Source: Gp6-AA40 sp035764385
GTDB taxonomy: Bacteria; Acidobacteriota; Vicinamibacteria; Vicinamibacterales; UBA2999
Direction of reading: 5' to 3'
NCBI GenBank assembly: GCA_035764385.1
Contig: DASTZI010000230.1
Location: forward strand, 1-14,914
DNA: 14,914 bases
The notes beneath the pieces were generated by a model. That model made no database searches. It worked only from the letters and a program-made list of their open reading frames with translations, and was not told the origin of the DNA. Both the position numbers and the translations under genes were made by a program. This document shows positions 1 through 7,886 of this stretch, piece by piece (the stretch's first letter is position 1; each line of letters begins with the position of its first letter).

Positions 1-357
1 ACGCCGGCGCAGATTCTGGCGCACATGGGCGACCTGCTCGACTGGGCGCTCTCCCTGGCGCAGGGTGAACAGCGCTGGCATGACGCCCCGCCGCTGCCGT
101 GGGACATGGAGGTCGCGCGCTTTTTCGCTACACTCGATGCCTTCGATGCGTACCTCGCGTCAGATGCATCGCTTGGCTGGTCCGCGGAACGGTTGTTCCA
201 GGGTCCAATTGCCGATGCGTTAACGCACACCGGACAACTGACGATGCTCCGCCGTCTTGCTGGAGCACCGATTCGCGGAGAAAACTACGCCAAGGCAACC
301 ATCGCCGCCGGAACAATCGGCATCTCGCAGGCGGCCCCGGCCCATGAATTTGACTGA
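1..357 (+). CDS. DinB family protein (3' part; 5' end outside window)
   Basis: The open frame runs in from base 1, with no stop upstream of the first internal ATG at 25, so this is the C-terminal 118 residues of a longer protein. The visible part reads as the end of a DinB-like four-helix bundle: a helix containing AHMGDLLDWAL near the left edge, then the helix THTGQLTMLRRLAGAPI, whose histidine fits the last metal ligand of the DinB/YfiT fold. The tail ENYAKATIAAGTIG...EFD is a form I recognise from many DinB-family proteins. DinB-superfamily members are metal-binding; some are thiol transferases, but most are of unknown function, so no reaction is assigned. The stop at 355-357 overlaps the next gene's start by 14 bp, implying co-transcription and perhaps translational coupling with the phosphodiesterase gene. 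Confidence 0.75.
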   Translation, partial: TPAQILAHMGDLLDWALSLAQGEQRWHDAPPLPWDMEVARFFATLDAFDAYLASDASLGWSAERLFQGPIADALTHTGQLTMLRRLAGAPIRGENYAKATIAAGTIGISQAAPAHEFD

Positions 358-1639
358 CGTGCGACGCCTGCCGATCCTCGCCGCCATCGTCGCGCTGACG
401 CTCGCCGCCACACACGGCTTCGCGCAACGGGATCCCTTTGCCGATCTGCAGCCGACGGTCATTCTCGTGTCGTTCGACGGCTTCCGGTGGGACTATCCGT
501 CAAAAGCGCCGACGCCGAACTTGCGCCGTCTGATACAGCGCGGCGTTCAGGCGCGCAATCTGGTTCCGAGCTTTCCGTCGAAAACCTTTCCGAACCACTA
601 CTCGATCGTGACTGGCCTCTATCCGGGGCATCACGGGATCGTTGCCAACAACGTCTTTGATCCGCCGACGGGTCGGACCTTCGCAACGGCAAAGCGCGAG
701 GAAGTGCGCGATCCGATGTGGTGGGGCGGAACGCCGCTCTGGACGTTGGTGGAGCGCGCGGGAAGGAAATCGGCGCCGCTCTTCTGGCCTGGCTCGGAGG
801 CGCCGCACGCAGGCCTGATGCCCGCGTACTGGCAGCCGTATGACGAGAACCGGCCCGGGGACGCTCGAATCGATCAGATCCTGAGCTGGCTCGATCTGCC
901 CGCGGCGCAGCGCCCGACGTTTCTCAGTCTCTACTTCGAAGATACCGACGCCGCCGGTCACGCCAACGGACCGGATTCACCACAAGTGCGCGACGCCATC
1001 GTGCGCGATGACGCGTACATAGGTCGTCTGATGGAAGGACTGTCGCGTCGTGGACTCGTCGATCGCGTCAACGTCGTGGTCGTGTCCGATCACGGCATGG
1101 CGGCGGTCGACGATACGCACGTGATTGTGGCCGACGATTATGTGTCGCCGAACGACGTCGTCATCGCGGACATCAATCCGACGCTGGCGGTCTTTCCGAA
1201 GGCTGGCAAAGAGGACGAGGTCTACCGCCGGCTCGTCAAGGCGCATCCGCATCTGAAGATGTTCAAGCGCGAAGAGACTCCCGCGAGATGGCATTATCGC
1301 GATCATTCGCGCGTGCCGCCGATCTTCGGCGTCGCAGACGAGGGATGGCAGGTGCTGCGCCGCGAAACGGTCAACAGCATCAGCGCGGGAAAAATTCGGG
1401 GGGCACGAGGCACGCACGGTTACGACCCGCAACTCATGTCGATGCGCGCCATCTTTGTCGCTGCGGGGCCGGCGTTCAAACGCGGTGCGACTGTGGCGCC
1501 CTTCGAGAACGTGAGCATCTACAACGTGCTCGCGAGCATCCTCCACGTCACGCCGGCGCTCAACGACGGCGACCCGTCGATCGTCCGCGCCTTACTTCGC
1601 GGGGACACACCCGAGGCCGTCCGCTCCAATCGAAACTGA
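344..1639 (+). CDS. Secreted nucleotide pyrophosphatase/phosphodiesterase, NPP type (alkaline phosphatase superfamily)
   Basis: This 431-residue protein should hydrolyse phosphodiester or pyrophosphate bonds, probably of nucleotides, outside the cytoplasm. Start ATG 344 gives a clean signal peptide (hydrophobic stretch about residues 9-22, cleavage near GFAQ); a longer open frame from 257 would bury it. The NPP metal and nucleophile set is complete: D45 (VSFDGFRWDY), nucleophile T81 (PSKTFPNHYS), D202 and H206 (EDTDAAGH), D249-H250 (VSDHGM) and H358 (GTHGYDP). The ANNVFDP segment just after the nucleophile loop is also typical. Length matches bacterial NPPs. It overlaps the DinB gene by 14 bp and is followed after 43 bp by a membrane protein gene. 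The substrate (nucleotide, phospholipid head group or other diester) cannot be read from the sequence; family assignment is firm. Confidence 0.93.
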   Translation: MNLTDVRRLPILAAIVALTLAATHGFAQRDPFADLQPTVILVSFDGFRWDYPSKAPTPNLRRLIQRGVQARNLVPSFPSKTFPNHYSIVTGLYPGHHGIVANNVFDPPTGRTFATAKREEVRDPMWWGGTPLWTLVERAGRKSAPLFWPGSEAPHAGLMPAYWQPYDENRPGDARIDQILSWLDLPAAQRPTFLSLYFEDTDAAGHANGPDSPQVRDAIVRDDAYIGRLMEGLSRRGLVDRVNVVVVSDHGMAAVDDTHVIVADDYVSPNDVVIADINPTLAVFPKAGKEDEVYRRLVKAHPHLKMFKREETPARWHYRDHSRVPPIFGVADEGWQVLRRETVNSISAGKIRGARGTHGYDPQLMSMRAIFVAAGPAFKRGATVAPFENVSIYNVLASILHVTPALNDGDPSIVRALLRGDTPEAVRSNRN

Positions 1640-1682
1640 GACTCGCTCGCAAGCTTCGCGCGGCGCGCGTCTTTGCGGTAGT

Positions 1683-2177
1683 GTGAAACGCAGTACCGTT
1701 CTGTTCATGGTTGATGGGGTCACGCGAGAGTCGGAGACGCTCGCTGCAATTCGAAGACTGCTTCTCGGTGCACTCGCGATCGGCGTGCTGGGCACAATCG
1801 GTGAGCTGATCCTGCTCCGCCACATCGACCAGCCGGCGCAATGGATTCCACTGGTGTTTCTGAGCGCCTGCATACCCGTTCTGATTTGGCATACGGTGGC
1901 GCCGAGCGCCGCCAGCGTCCGCGTTCTGAAGGGCCTGATGCTGGCGTTCGTTGCGCTGGGCGTGGTCGGCGTCGGCCTCCATTACGACGGCAATGTCGAG
2001 TTCGAGCGGGAGCTCCATCCCGATGAACGCGGATGGACGTTTATTCGTAAAACAGTTGCGGGGGCGACACCCGTGCTCGCCCCCGGCTCAATGGTGCTGC
2101 TCGGGCTCGTGGGGCTCGCGCACGCCTACCACCATCCCCGATATGCGGGTTATCCCGCCGCGGAGACAGAGGTATGA
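1683..2177 (+). CDS. Four-helix integral membrane protein, function unknown
   Basis: This 164-residue protein is not one I recognise. It shows four hydrophobic segments, about residues 25-46, 53-70, 81-100 and 126-149, with a charged loop between helices 3 and 4 (YDGNVEFERELHPDERGW) and a histidine-rich end to helix 4 (HAYHHPRY). Histidines lie near several membrane ends (H47, H70 region, H99, H146-H151 region), which would suit metal or haem contact, but that is speculation. The start is taken as GTG 1683; ATG 1707 in the same frame is an alternative, and neither has a strong ribosome binding site. The end overlaps the next start as ATGA (2174-2177), so the protein is probably translationally coupled to the helix-hairpin-helix protein and the two cytochromes downstream. 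It may anchor or serve that electron-transfer unit. Confidence 0.8.
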   Translation: MKRSTVLFMVDGVTRESETLAAIRRLLLGALAIGVLGTIGELILLRHIDQPAQWIPLVFLSACIPVLIWHTVAPSAASVRVLKGLMLAFVALGVVGVGLHYDGNVEFERELHPDERGWTFIRKTVAGATPVLAPGSMVLLGLVGLAHAYHHPRYAGYPAAETEV

Positions 2178-2635
2178 AGCAGTTTGCTCGAATCGTGCTT
2201 GTCGCAGCGTCGATCGTCGTCATGCCGCTTGTCGGCCATGCGCAGGTCGGCAAACCGGTCACCATCGTCGATGCCAACCTGGTTACCGAGGCGGACCTCG
2301 CGAAGCTGCCGCACATGAACGCGGCGCTGGCGAAGGCGGTCGTGGCCAAGCGCCCATTCAAGACCGTCAAAGACCTCGACAATGCGCTCAGCTCGTTGAC
2401 GAAAGAGCAGCGTACCGAGCTGTACGGGAAGCTGTTCGTCCCGATCAATCTCAATACGGCGACCGACGAGGAAATCCTGCTGATCCCCGGCCTCGGCAAC
2501 CGCATGCTGCGCGAGTTCAAGGAATACCGTCCCTATGCGGCGCTTGCACAATTCCACCGCGAGATCGGGAAATACGTGGACGACAAGGAACTGGCGCGGC
2601 TCGAACAGTACGTCTTCGTTCCGGTTGCAAAGTAA
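2174..2635 (+). CDS. Secreted double helix-hairpin-helix (ComEA-like) protein
   Basis: This 153-residue protein has an N-terminal signal peptide (hydrophobic residues 6-20, cleavage near GHAQ at 21-24) and two HHH repeats. The second is canonical: residues 91-135 contain INLNTATDEEILLIPGLG followed by the second helix and a LAQFHREIG segment, as in the ComEA DNA-uptake receptor. The first, residues 31-75 (IVDANLVTEADLAKLP...), keeps the shape but has lost the GIG hairpin glycines (HMN). Domains of this kind bind DNA in ComEA but serve as a protein module in photosystem PsbU, so the ligand is open. A Shine-Dalgarno-like GGAGACAGAGG precedes the ATG. The start overlaps the membrane protein by 4 bp and the stop overlaps the cytochrome start (TAATG), pointing to a role with the cytochromes rather than with competence genes, none of which are visible here. 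Confidence 0.85.
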   Translation: MKQFARIVLVAASIVVMPLVGHAQVGKPVTIVDANLVTEADLAKLPHMNAALAKAVVAKRPFKTVKDLDNALSSLTKEQRTELYGKLFVPINLNTATDEEILLIPGLGNRMLREFKEYRPYAALAQFHREIGKYVDDKELARLEQYVFVPVAK

Positions 2636-3792
2636 TGGCGTCACGGGGCCTCGCTGCGATTGTGCTCGCCGCTGTCGCATACGTCGGCGCTGTCGGCGGG
2701 GCCTCGCTCCACGCCGCGCAGGATCCGACGACGCCACCAACCTCACTCGCAAACGCGCTGCCGCCGAACGCGGACGGCGAGTACATCTTCAAGAACAACT
2801 GCGCGACGTGTCATGGACCCGACGGCAAGGGTTCGCCGCAGAGCGTCATCGGTTTTGACGCCCCGCTGCCCGATTTCACCGACTGTCCAACAAACACAGT
2901 CGAACCATTCGGCGACTGGAACTCCGTCGTGCATCGGGGCGGGCCGATTCGTGGGCTCGACCACCATATGCCGGCGTTTGGCGATGCACTCTCGGACGAC
3001 CAGATTGAATCGGTCGTCAAATACCTGTGGACGCTTTGCGACGATTCGCGATGGCCGCGCGGCGATCTCAATTTCCCGCGCGCGTTCTTCACCGAAAAGG
3101 CATTCCCGGAAAGCGAAACGGTCTGGAACACGGGTATCACGCCAAAGGGGTCAAAAGGGGTGGCCAACGAGCTCGTCTATGAGCACCGCATCAAACAACG
3201 GAGCCAGTACGAGGTCACCATTCCGCTCGAACTCCAGCAGACGACGCCGTCGGGCGCATGGGTCAAAGGTCTCGGCGACGTCGAGTTCGCGCTGCGACGC
3301 ACGTTCTGGGCGAGCCTGGATCACTCAGCGATTTTTGCCGCAGGAGGCGCCGTAACGCTGCCGACCGGCAAGGATGAAGTCGGCGTCGGCGAGGGCGCGA
3401 CGGTCTGGGAACCGTTTGCGATGTTGGGCAAAGGCCTTGGCGCGAACGGATTCGTGCAGCTGCACGGCGGGTACATGGCGTCGAGCAATCGCACCAATGT
3501 CGAGAACTCGACATACCTGCGTCAGGCGTGGGGCTACACCTATGCACAGGATCATGGATTTGGCCGCTCGTGGACGCCGATGACCGAAATCCTCTGGTCG
3601 AAGGAGAAGGGGGCTTCCTCCGTGGTCGACGTCGTTCCGCAGATGCAGGTGTCGCTCAGCAAGCTGCAGCACATTCTCGTCAGCGTGGGCGTCAGCATCC
3701 CGGCCACTCAGCGCGATGGCCGGCACGCGGAGTTTCTCACCTATTTCCTCTGGGACTGGTTCGACGGCGGCCTGTTCCAGTACTGGCACTGA
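2635..3792 (+). CDS. Monohaem cytochrome c fused to a C-terminal barrel-like domain
   Basis: This is a 385-residue exported protein. The start is ATG 2635, overlapping the previous stop by one base; the open frame extends to 1951, but that part is a shadow of the two upstream genes. A signal peptide (hydrophobic residues 7-25, ending ASLHAAQ) is followed by a class I cytochrome c domain: CATCH haem site at residues 56-60 and likely distal ligand M112 in HHMPAFGDALSDDQI, ending near residue 136. From about residue 180 to the end the sequence changes to alternating polar/hydrophobic strands with turn-like glycines (GLGDVEFALRR, GGAVTLPTGKDEVG, VQLHGGYMASSN), resembling outer-membrane barrels of the phenol-degradation MetA/transporter-like type, and ends in aromatic FQYWH. 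It probably places a haem domain next to an outer-membrane barrel. The haem domain is certain; the barrel is an inference from pattern. Confidence 0.88.
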   Translation: MASRGLAAIVLAAVAYVGAVGGASLHAAQDPTTPPTSLANALPPNADGEYIFKNNCATCHGPDGKGSPQSVIGFDAPLPDFTDCPTNTVEPFGDWNSVVHRGGPIRGLDHHMPAFGDALSDDQIESVVKYLWTLCDDSRWPRGDLNFPRAFFTEKAFPESETVWNTGITPKGSKGVANELVYEHRIKQRSQYEVTIPLELQQTTPSGAWVKGLGDVEFALRRTFWASLDHSAIFAAGGAVTLPTGKDEVGVGEGATVWEPFAMLGKGLGANGFVQLHGGYMASSNRTNVENSTYLRQAWGYTYAQDHGFGRSWTPMTEILWSKEKGASSVVDVVPQMQVSLSKLQHILVSVGVSIPATQRDGRHAEFLTYFLWDWFDGGLFQYWH

Positions 3793-3800
3793 GTCGATCG

Positions 3801-5483
3801 ATGACGAGCCCTCGAATCATTCTGATCGCGTGTGTTATCTGGCTGCTGGCGTTGTTCGCTGCCTTCCCGCGCGCCGCACAGACGGCGGAGACGGCCGAAG
3901 GCGGCGTCAAGGAAAACGCGAAACAGATTCATAAGAACCTGTCGCTCTTCACGACCTCCGACAACTGCATCGCCTGTCACAACGTACTCGTCACACCGGA
4001 AGGCGAGGATGTATCAATCGGTGCCTCCTGGCGCTCGACGATGATGGCGAACTCGGCTCGGGATCCGTACTGGCAGGCCGGCGTGCGCCGGGAAACGATC
4101 GATCATCCGACGCATTCAAGGGCCATTCAGGACGAGTGCGCCGAGTGTCACATGCCGATGTCAACGCAGATCTCTCGCGCGTCTGGTAGCAGAGGCGAGG
4201 TGTTCGCACACCTGCCGTTCAACAAGCCGAATGGCACCGAGATCCAGAAGTTCGCCGCCGACAGTATCTCGTGCACCGTCTGTCATCAGATCTCCAGCGA
4301 GCGGCTCGGCACTCGGGAGAGCTTCAACGGCGAGTTCGTGATGAAGCCAACGCCGCCCGATGGCACGCGAGTGATTTTTGGTCCGTATCAGATCGATGCC
4401 GGACGCAAGACGATCATGCGTTCGGTGACGGGTTTCGTGCAGGCGCAGGGTGCCCATATTCAGCAGTCCGAGCTGTGCGCCACGTGCCACACGCTATATA
4501 CACAGGCGTTCTCGCCCACGGGGGAAGTAATTGGCTCGATTCCCGAGCAGATGAATTTCCAGGAATGGCAGCACAGCGACTACAGCAAGACCCAGACCGC
4601 GCAGTCGTGCCAGTCGTGCCACATGCCAGAGGTGAAGGGAGCCACACGTATCGCGTCGGTGCTGGGCGACTTCCGCGACGGTCTTAATCGCCATCTGTTC
4701 GTCGGCGGCAATGCGTTCATGGTGCGCATGCTGAACCGCTACCGCGCGGATCTCGGCGTGGTCGCGACGTCATCCGAGCTCGAGGCGACGGCGAAGGCCA
4801 CGGTGCGCCAGCTGCAGGAAGACACCGCAACCCTGTCGATCGCGCGGTCCGAGATCGCGGGGACGACGCTGAACGTCGACGTCAGCGTCAGGAACCTGAC
4901 CGGTCATAAGTTCCCCACCGGGTATCCAGCGCGGCGCACATGGCTTCACTTCACCGTGCGCGACGGCGACGGACGAACCGTATTCGAGTCGGGTGCGGTG
5001 AACGACAGCGGCCTGATTGCCGGCAACGACAACGACGCCGACGCGACGAAATACGAACCGCATTACGACCGAATCACCAGCGCCGACCAGGTGCAGATCT
5101 ACGAGCCGGTGATGGGGGATCCGAACAACGTCCCGACGACGGGGTTGCTCACCGCTACGCATTATCTGAAGGACAACCGGTTGCTGCCGCGTGGTTTCGA
5201 CAAGGCAACCGCGGATAAGGACATCGGCGTCTACGGGGCAGCGATGCAGGATTCCGATTTCACTGGCGGCAGCGACGTCGTCCACTATGCGGTGCCCATC
5301 CCGGCACGCGGTGGTCCGTTCGCAGTGAGCGTCGAGTTGCTGTATCAACCGATTGGCTTCCGCTGGGCGCACAACCTGGAGAAATACGATGCTCCCGAGC
5401 CGAAGCGGTTCTTGAACTATTTCAACGCGATGTCGTCGTCATCATGGGTGGTGGTGGCGAAGACGTCGACGACGCAACAATAA
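3801..5483 (+). CDS. Pentahaem cytochrome c with C-terminal beta-sandwich-like domain
   Basis: This 560-residue exported protein has five CXXCH haem-binding motifs: CIACH (56-60), CAECH (113-117), CTVCH (158-162), CATCH (226-230) and CQSCH (270-274). ATG 3801 gives a signal peptide (hydrophobic residues 6-22, then PRAAQTAE). Additional histidines between the motifs could be distal ligands. After the haem part, residues about 325-550 carry no haem motif; they include NLTGHKFPTGYPARRTW (365-381), a segment I associate with the non-haem domain of cytochrome c554-like multihaem proteins. It is likely a periplasmic or surface electron carrier or oxidoreductase; the substrate is not deducible. It lies 8 bp after the cytochrome-barrel gene, so the two are probably co-expressed and may exchange electrons. 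No hydroxylamine-, nitrite- or sulfite-reductase signature is evident. Confidence 0.92.
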   Translation: MTSPRIILIACVIWLLALFAAFPRAAQTAETAEGGVKENAKQIHKNLSLFTTSDNCIACHNVLVTPEGEDVSIGASWRSTMMANSARDPYWQAGVRRETIDHPTHSRAIQDECAECHMPMSTQISRASGSRGEVFAHLPFNKPNGTEIQKFAADSISCTVCHQISSERLGTRESFNGEFVMKPTPPDGTRVIFGPYQIDAGRKTIMRSVTGFVQAQGAHIQQSELCATCHTLYTQAFSPTGEVIGSIPEQMNFQEWQHSDYSKTQTAQSCQSCHMPEVKGATRIASVLGDFRDGLNRHLFVGGNAFMVRMLNRYRADLGVVATSSELEATAKATVRQLQEDTATLSIARSEIAGTTLNVDVSVRNLTGHKFPTGYPARRTWLHFTVRDGDGRTVFESGAVNDSGLIAGNDNDADATKYEPHYDRITSADQVQIYEPVMGDPNNVPTTGLLTATHYLKDNRLLPRGFDKATADKDIGVYGAAMQDSDFTGGSDVVHYAVPIPARGGPFAVSVELLYQPIGFRWAHNLEKYDAPEPKRFLNYFNAMSSSSWVVVAKTSTTQQ

Positions 5484-5511
5484 CGGTCGCTGCAGCCTGT
5501 TCCGGCACATA

Positions 5512-5979
5512 ATGCCGCGCATGGCCGTCATCAAAGAGTTTCGGGAGTTCATCGCCCGCGGCAACGTCATCGACCTGGCGGTCGGCGTCATCATCGGCGC
5601 GGCGTTCGGCAAGATCGTGACGACGCTCGTCGAGGGCGTCATCATGCCGCCGATCGGGCTCGTTCTCGGGCGCATCGATTTTTCGAGTCTGTTTTACGTA
5701 CTTGATACCTCAAAGGGTGTTCCTGCCTCGCTTGCCGACGCGAAGACCAAAGGCATCCCGGTCATCGCGTACGGACAGTTCGTCAACGACGTGATCAGCT
5801 TTCTGATTGTCGCGTTGGCGGTGTTCCTGCTCGTTAAGCAGGTGAATCGCCTCAAGCGAGAGGGGCCTCCTCCGGCGCCGACGACGAAGGACTGCCCGTA
5901 TTGTGCGACGGCGATTCCGATCAAGGCGAGGCGGTGCCCGAACTGCACGTCCGACGTCGGGGCGGCGGCACTGGCGTAG
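5512..5979 (+). CDS. mscL: Large-conductance mechanosensitive channel MscL with C-terminal zinc ribbon
   Basis: This 155-residue inner-membrane channel opens under membrane tension to release solutes during hypo-osmotic shock. The N-terminal helix and first transmembrane segment are diagnostic: KEFREFIARGNVIDLAVGVI continuing into GAAFGKIV and IMPPIGL (to residue 50). The second transmembrane segment is about residues 88-110 (NDVISFLIVALAVFLLV). Instead of the usual amphipathic C-terminal bundle helix the protein ends in a zinc ribbon, CPYC (128-131) and CPNC (142-145), after a proline linker. Start ATG 5512 is used; ATG 5521 (MAVIKEF) fits the usual MscL N-terminus better, and neither has a clear ribosome binding site. 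It lies 28 bp after the pentahaem gene, and its stop is 4 bp from the end of the convergent kup gene. Confidence 0.95.
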   Translation: MPRMAVIKEFREFIARGNVIDLAVGVIIGAAFGKIVTTLVEGVIMPPIGLVLGRIDFSSLFYVLDTSKGVPASLADAKTKGIPVIAYGQFVNDVISFLIVALAVFLLVKQVNRLKREGPPPAPTTKDCPYCATAIPIKARRCPNCTSDVGAAALA

Positions 5980-5983
5980 CGGA

Positions 5984-7885
5984 TCAGATTTCGACCTGTA
6001 CGCCGAGTTCGACGACCCGCTCCGCCGGCAGCCGGAAGAACGAGGTTGCGGCGGCGGCATTGCGGGTCATCAGCACGAACAGCTTCTCGCGCCATCGCGC
6101 CATACCGCGTCGTCCGGTGACGAGAATGGTCTCGCGTCCCAGAAAGTACGTGATGTCGCTGGTGTCGATATCCAGCCCCGCTGCGCATGCGGCGCGCAGG
6201 GCGTTGGGCACGTGCGGGTCTTCCATGAAGCCATAGACGAGACGGACGCTGTAGATGCCGAAACCGACCGCATCGGTCGTGACGCGGTGATCGTCCGCGA
6301 CGTGCGGCACCGGGGCGGTGCTGACGGTCAACAACACCACACGCTCGTGGAGCATCTTGTTGTGGCGCAGATTGTGAGCGAGCGCCGGCGGAATGCCTCG
6401 CGGCTGTGCCGTCATGAAGACGGCGGTGCCGGGAACGCGGATCGGCGGTGCGGCCGTGATGGCCGTCAGGAAGTGATCGATTGGAATGGCGCGCGCCACG
6501 AGGCGCTCGCCCACGACGCGTCGTCCGGTCTTCCAGGTTGTCATCACCGTAAAGATGCAGGCGCCGATCATGATCGGCAGCCATCCGCCCTGAAACAGCT
6601 TCAACAGGTTGGCGCCGAAGAACGTGAGATCGATCGTGAGAAAGGCGGATGTGATCGTCAACGCCAGAGCTGGCGGCCACCGCCACCGCTCGACAGCGAT
6701 GACGTGCAGCAGCACCGCCGTGATCACCATGGTCATCGTGACCGCGATTCCATACGCCGCCGCAAGTGCGCTCGACGAGCCGAAGCCGATCACGATCAAC
6801 ACCGTCGACACCATTAATGCGAAGTTGACTTGCGGAACGTACACCTGCCCAATCTCATGCGACGACGTATGCTCGATGATCAGACGCGGCGCATACCCGA
6901 GCTGGATCGCCTGCTGGGTGAGGGAGAACGCACCTGAGATCAGCGCCTGAGAGGCAATGATGGCCGCTGCCGTCGCGATGCCGACGAGCGGAAACAGTGC
7001 CCATTCCGGCGCGAGCAGAAAAAATGGCTGCCTGGCCGCCTCGCCGTTCGTCAACAACAGCGCTCCCTGTCCGAGATAGTTCAGAACGAGTGCAGGCAGG
7101 ACCAGCGCAAACCAGGCAATGCGAATGGGAACCTTGCCGAAATGCCCCATGTCCGCATACAACGCTTCGCCACCGGTCACCGCCAGGAATACCGCACCGA
7201 GCACCGCAACACCCGGCAAACCGTGTTGGCGGAAATAGGTGACGGCATGGAGCGGGTTGATCGCTCCGATAATCATCGGCTCCCTGAGGATCCATGTAAC
7301 GCCCAGCCCGGCGATCGTCACAAACCAGATCACCATGATCGGCCCGAACAGACGGCCAACGCGGTGCGTGCCGTACTTCTGAAAGAGGAACAGCACGACG
7401 AGAATCGCCACCGACATTGGTACGACGTACGGGCCAAACAGCGGTGTCTCGACCTGCAGGCCTTCGACGGCGCCGAGGACGCTGATCGCTGGCGTAATCA
7501 TGCCGTCGCCGTACAGCAGCGCCGCTCCGAAGATGCCGAGGCCGATCAGCAGGGGCGCCACTCGACCTCCGGTCGGCAGGAGTGCCGTCAACGCGAGGAT
7601 GCCGCCCTCCCCCTGGTTGTCCGCACGCATCACGATCGCGATGTATTTGATTGAAATCACGATGAAGAGTGCGTACAGCACGAGCGACAGGACTCCGAGG
7701 ACATTTTCCGGGGTGACATCGACTGCGTGCGATCCGTAAAAACATTCGCGGATGGTGTAGAGCGGGCTCGTCCCGATATCGCCGTACACGACGCCAATCG
7801 CCGTCAGCGTCAGTGGTGCCAGACGACCCGGTGACGTCGCTACCGTCCGAGATGCCGATGTCGCCGGCAGCGCGGAAGAGGTCAC
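5984..7885 (-). CDS. kup: KUP-family potassium uptake transporter (second of tandem pair)
   Basis: This 633-residue member of the KUP/HAK/KT family imports K+, probably with H+, through the inner membrane. The family hallmark GVVYGDIGTSPLYTIRE lies at residues 31-47; about twelve hydrophobic segments follow up to roughly residue 455, then a C-terminal cytoplasmic domain ending VVELGVQVEI. Other family blocks visible are MRADNQGEGGI, GDGMITPAISVLGAVEG, DMGHFG, LNYLGQGA and GFGSSSALAAAYGIAVT. GTG 7885 is preferred over ATG 7915: it follows GGAG by 7 nt, begins one base after the upstream stop, and gives MTSSAL, parallel to the paralogue's MTGSSN. In the first conserved 79 residues (from LTLTAIG) I count 65 identities with the upstream copy. 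The 3' end converges on mscL with a 4-bp gap. Confidence 0.95.
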   Translation of the reverse strand: MTSSALPATSASRTVATSPGRLAPLTLTAIGVVYGDIGTSPLYTIRECFYGSHAVDVTPENVLGVLSLVLYALFIVISIKYIAIVMRADNQGEGGILALTALLPTGGRVAPLLIGLGIFGAALLYGDGMITPAISVLGAVEGLQVETPLFGPYVVPMSVAILVVLFLFQKYGTHRVGRLFGPIMVIWFVTIAGLGVTWILREPMIIGAINPLHAVTYFRQHGLPGVAVLGAVFLAVTGGEALYADMGHFGKVPIRIAWFALVLPALVLNYLGQGALLLTNGEAARQPFFLLAPEWALFPLVGIATAAAIIASQALISGAFSLTQQAIQLGYAPRLIIEHTSSHEIGQVYVPQVNFALMVSTVLIVIGFGSSSALAAAYGIAVTMTMVITAVLLHVIAVERWRWPPALALTITSAFLTIDLTFFGANLLKLFQGGWLPIMIGACIFTVMTTWKTGRRVVGERLVARAIPIDHFLTAITAAPPIRVPGTAVFMTAQPRGIPPALAHNLRHNKMLHERVVLLTVSTAPVPHVADDHRVTTDAVGFGIYSVRLVYGFMEDPHVPNALRAACAAGLDIDTSDITYFLGRETILVTGRRGMARWREKLFVLMTRNAAAATSFFRLPAERVVELGVQVEI

Positions 7886-7886
7886 G

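Noticed and set aside
977..1546. 189-residue - strand frame antisense to the NPP gene
   Set aside because: Composition is shadow-like and the NPP catalytic residues on the + strand are complete.
1640..1682. GC-rich palindromic stretch (GCGCGGCGCGC) as a terminator after the NPP gene
   Set aside because: Stem is short with a single-base loop and no T-run follows.
1951..2634. Upstream in-frame extension of the cytochrome-barrel frame
   Set aside because: It lies in another frame over the membrane protein and HHH genes, is Arg/Pro-rich noise, and would bury the signal peptide that starts at ATG 2635.
5694..6686. 330-residue - strand frame across mscL and the 3' part of kup
   Set aside because: Arg/His/Pro-rich composition typical of a shadow frame in GC-rich DNA; both real genes there have clear family motifs.
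5903..6817. 304-residue + strand frame antisense to kup
   Set aside because: Shadow frame with Arg/His/Asp-rich composition and no recognisable domain. The same applies to 7899-8765 antisense to the other kup.
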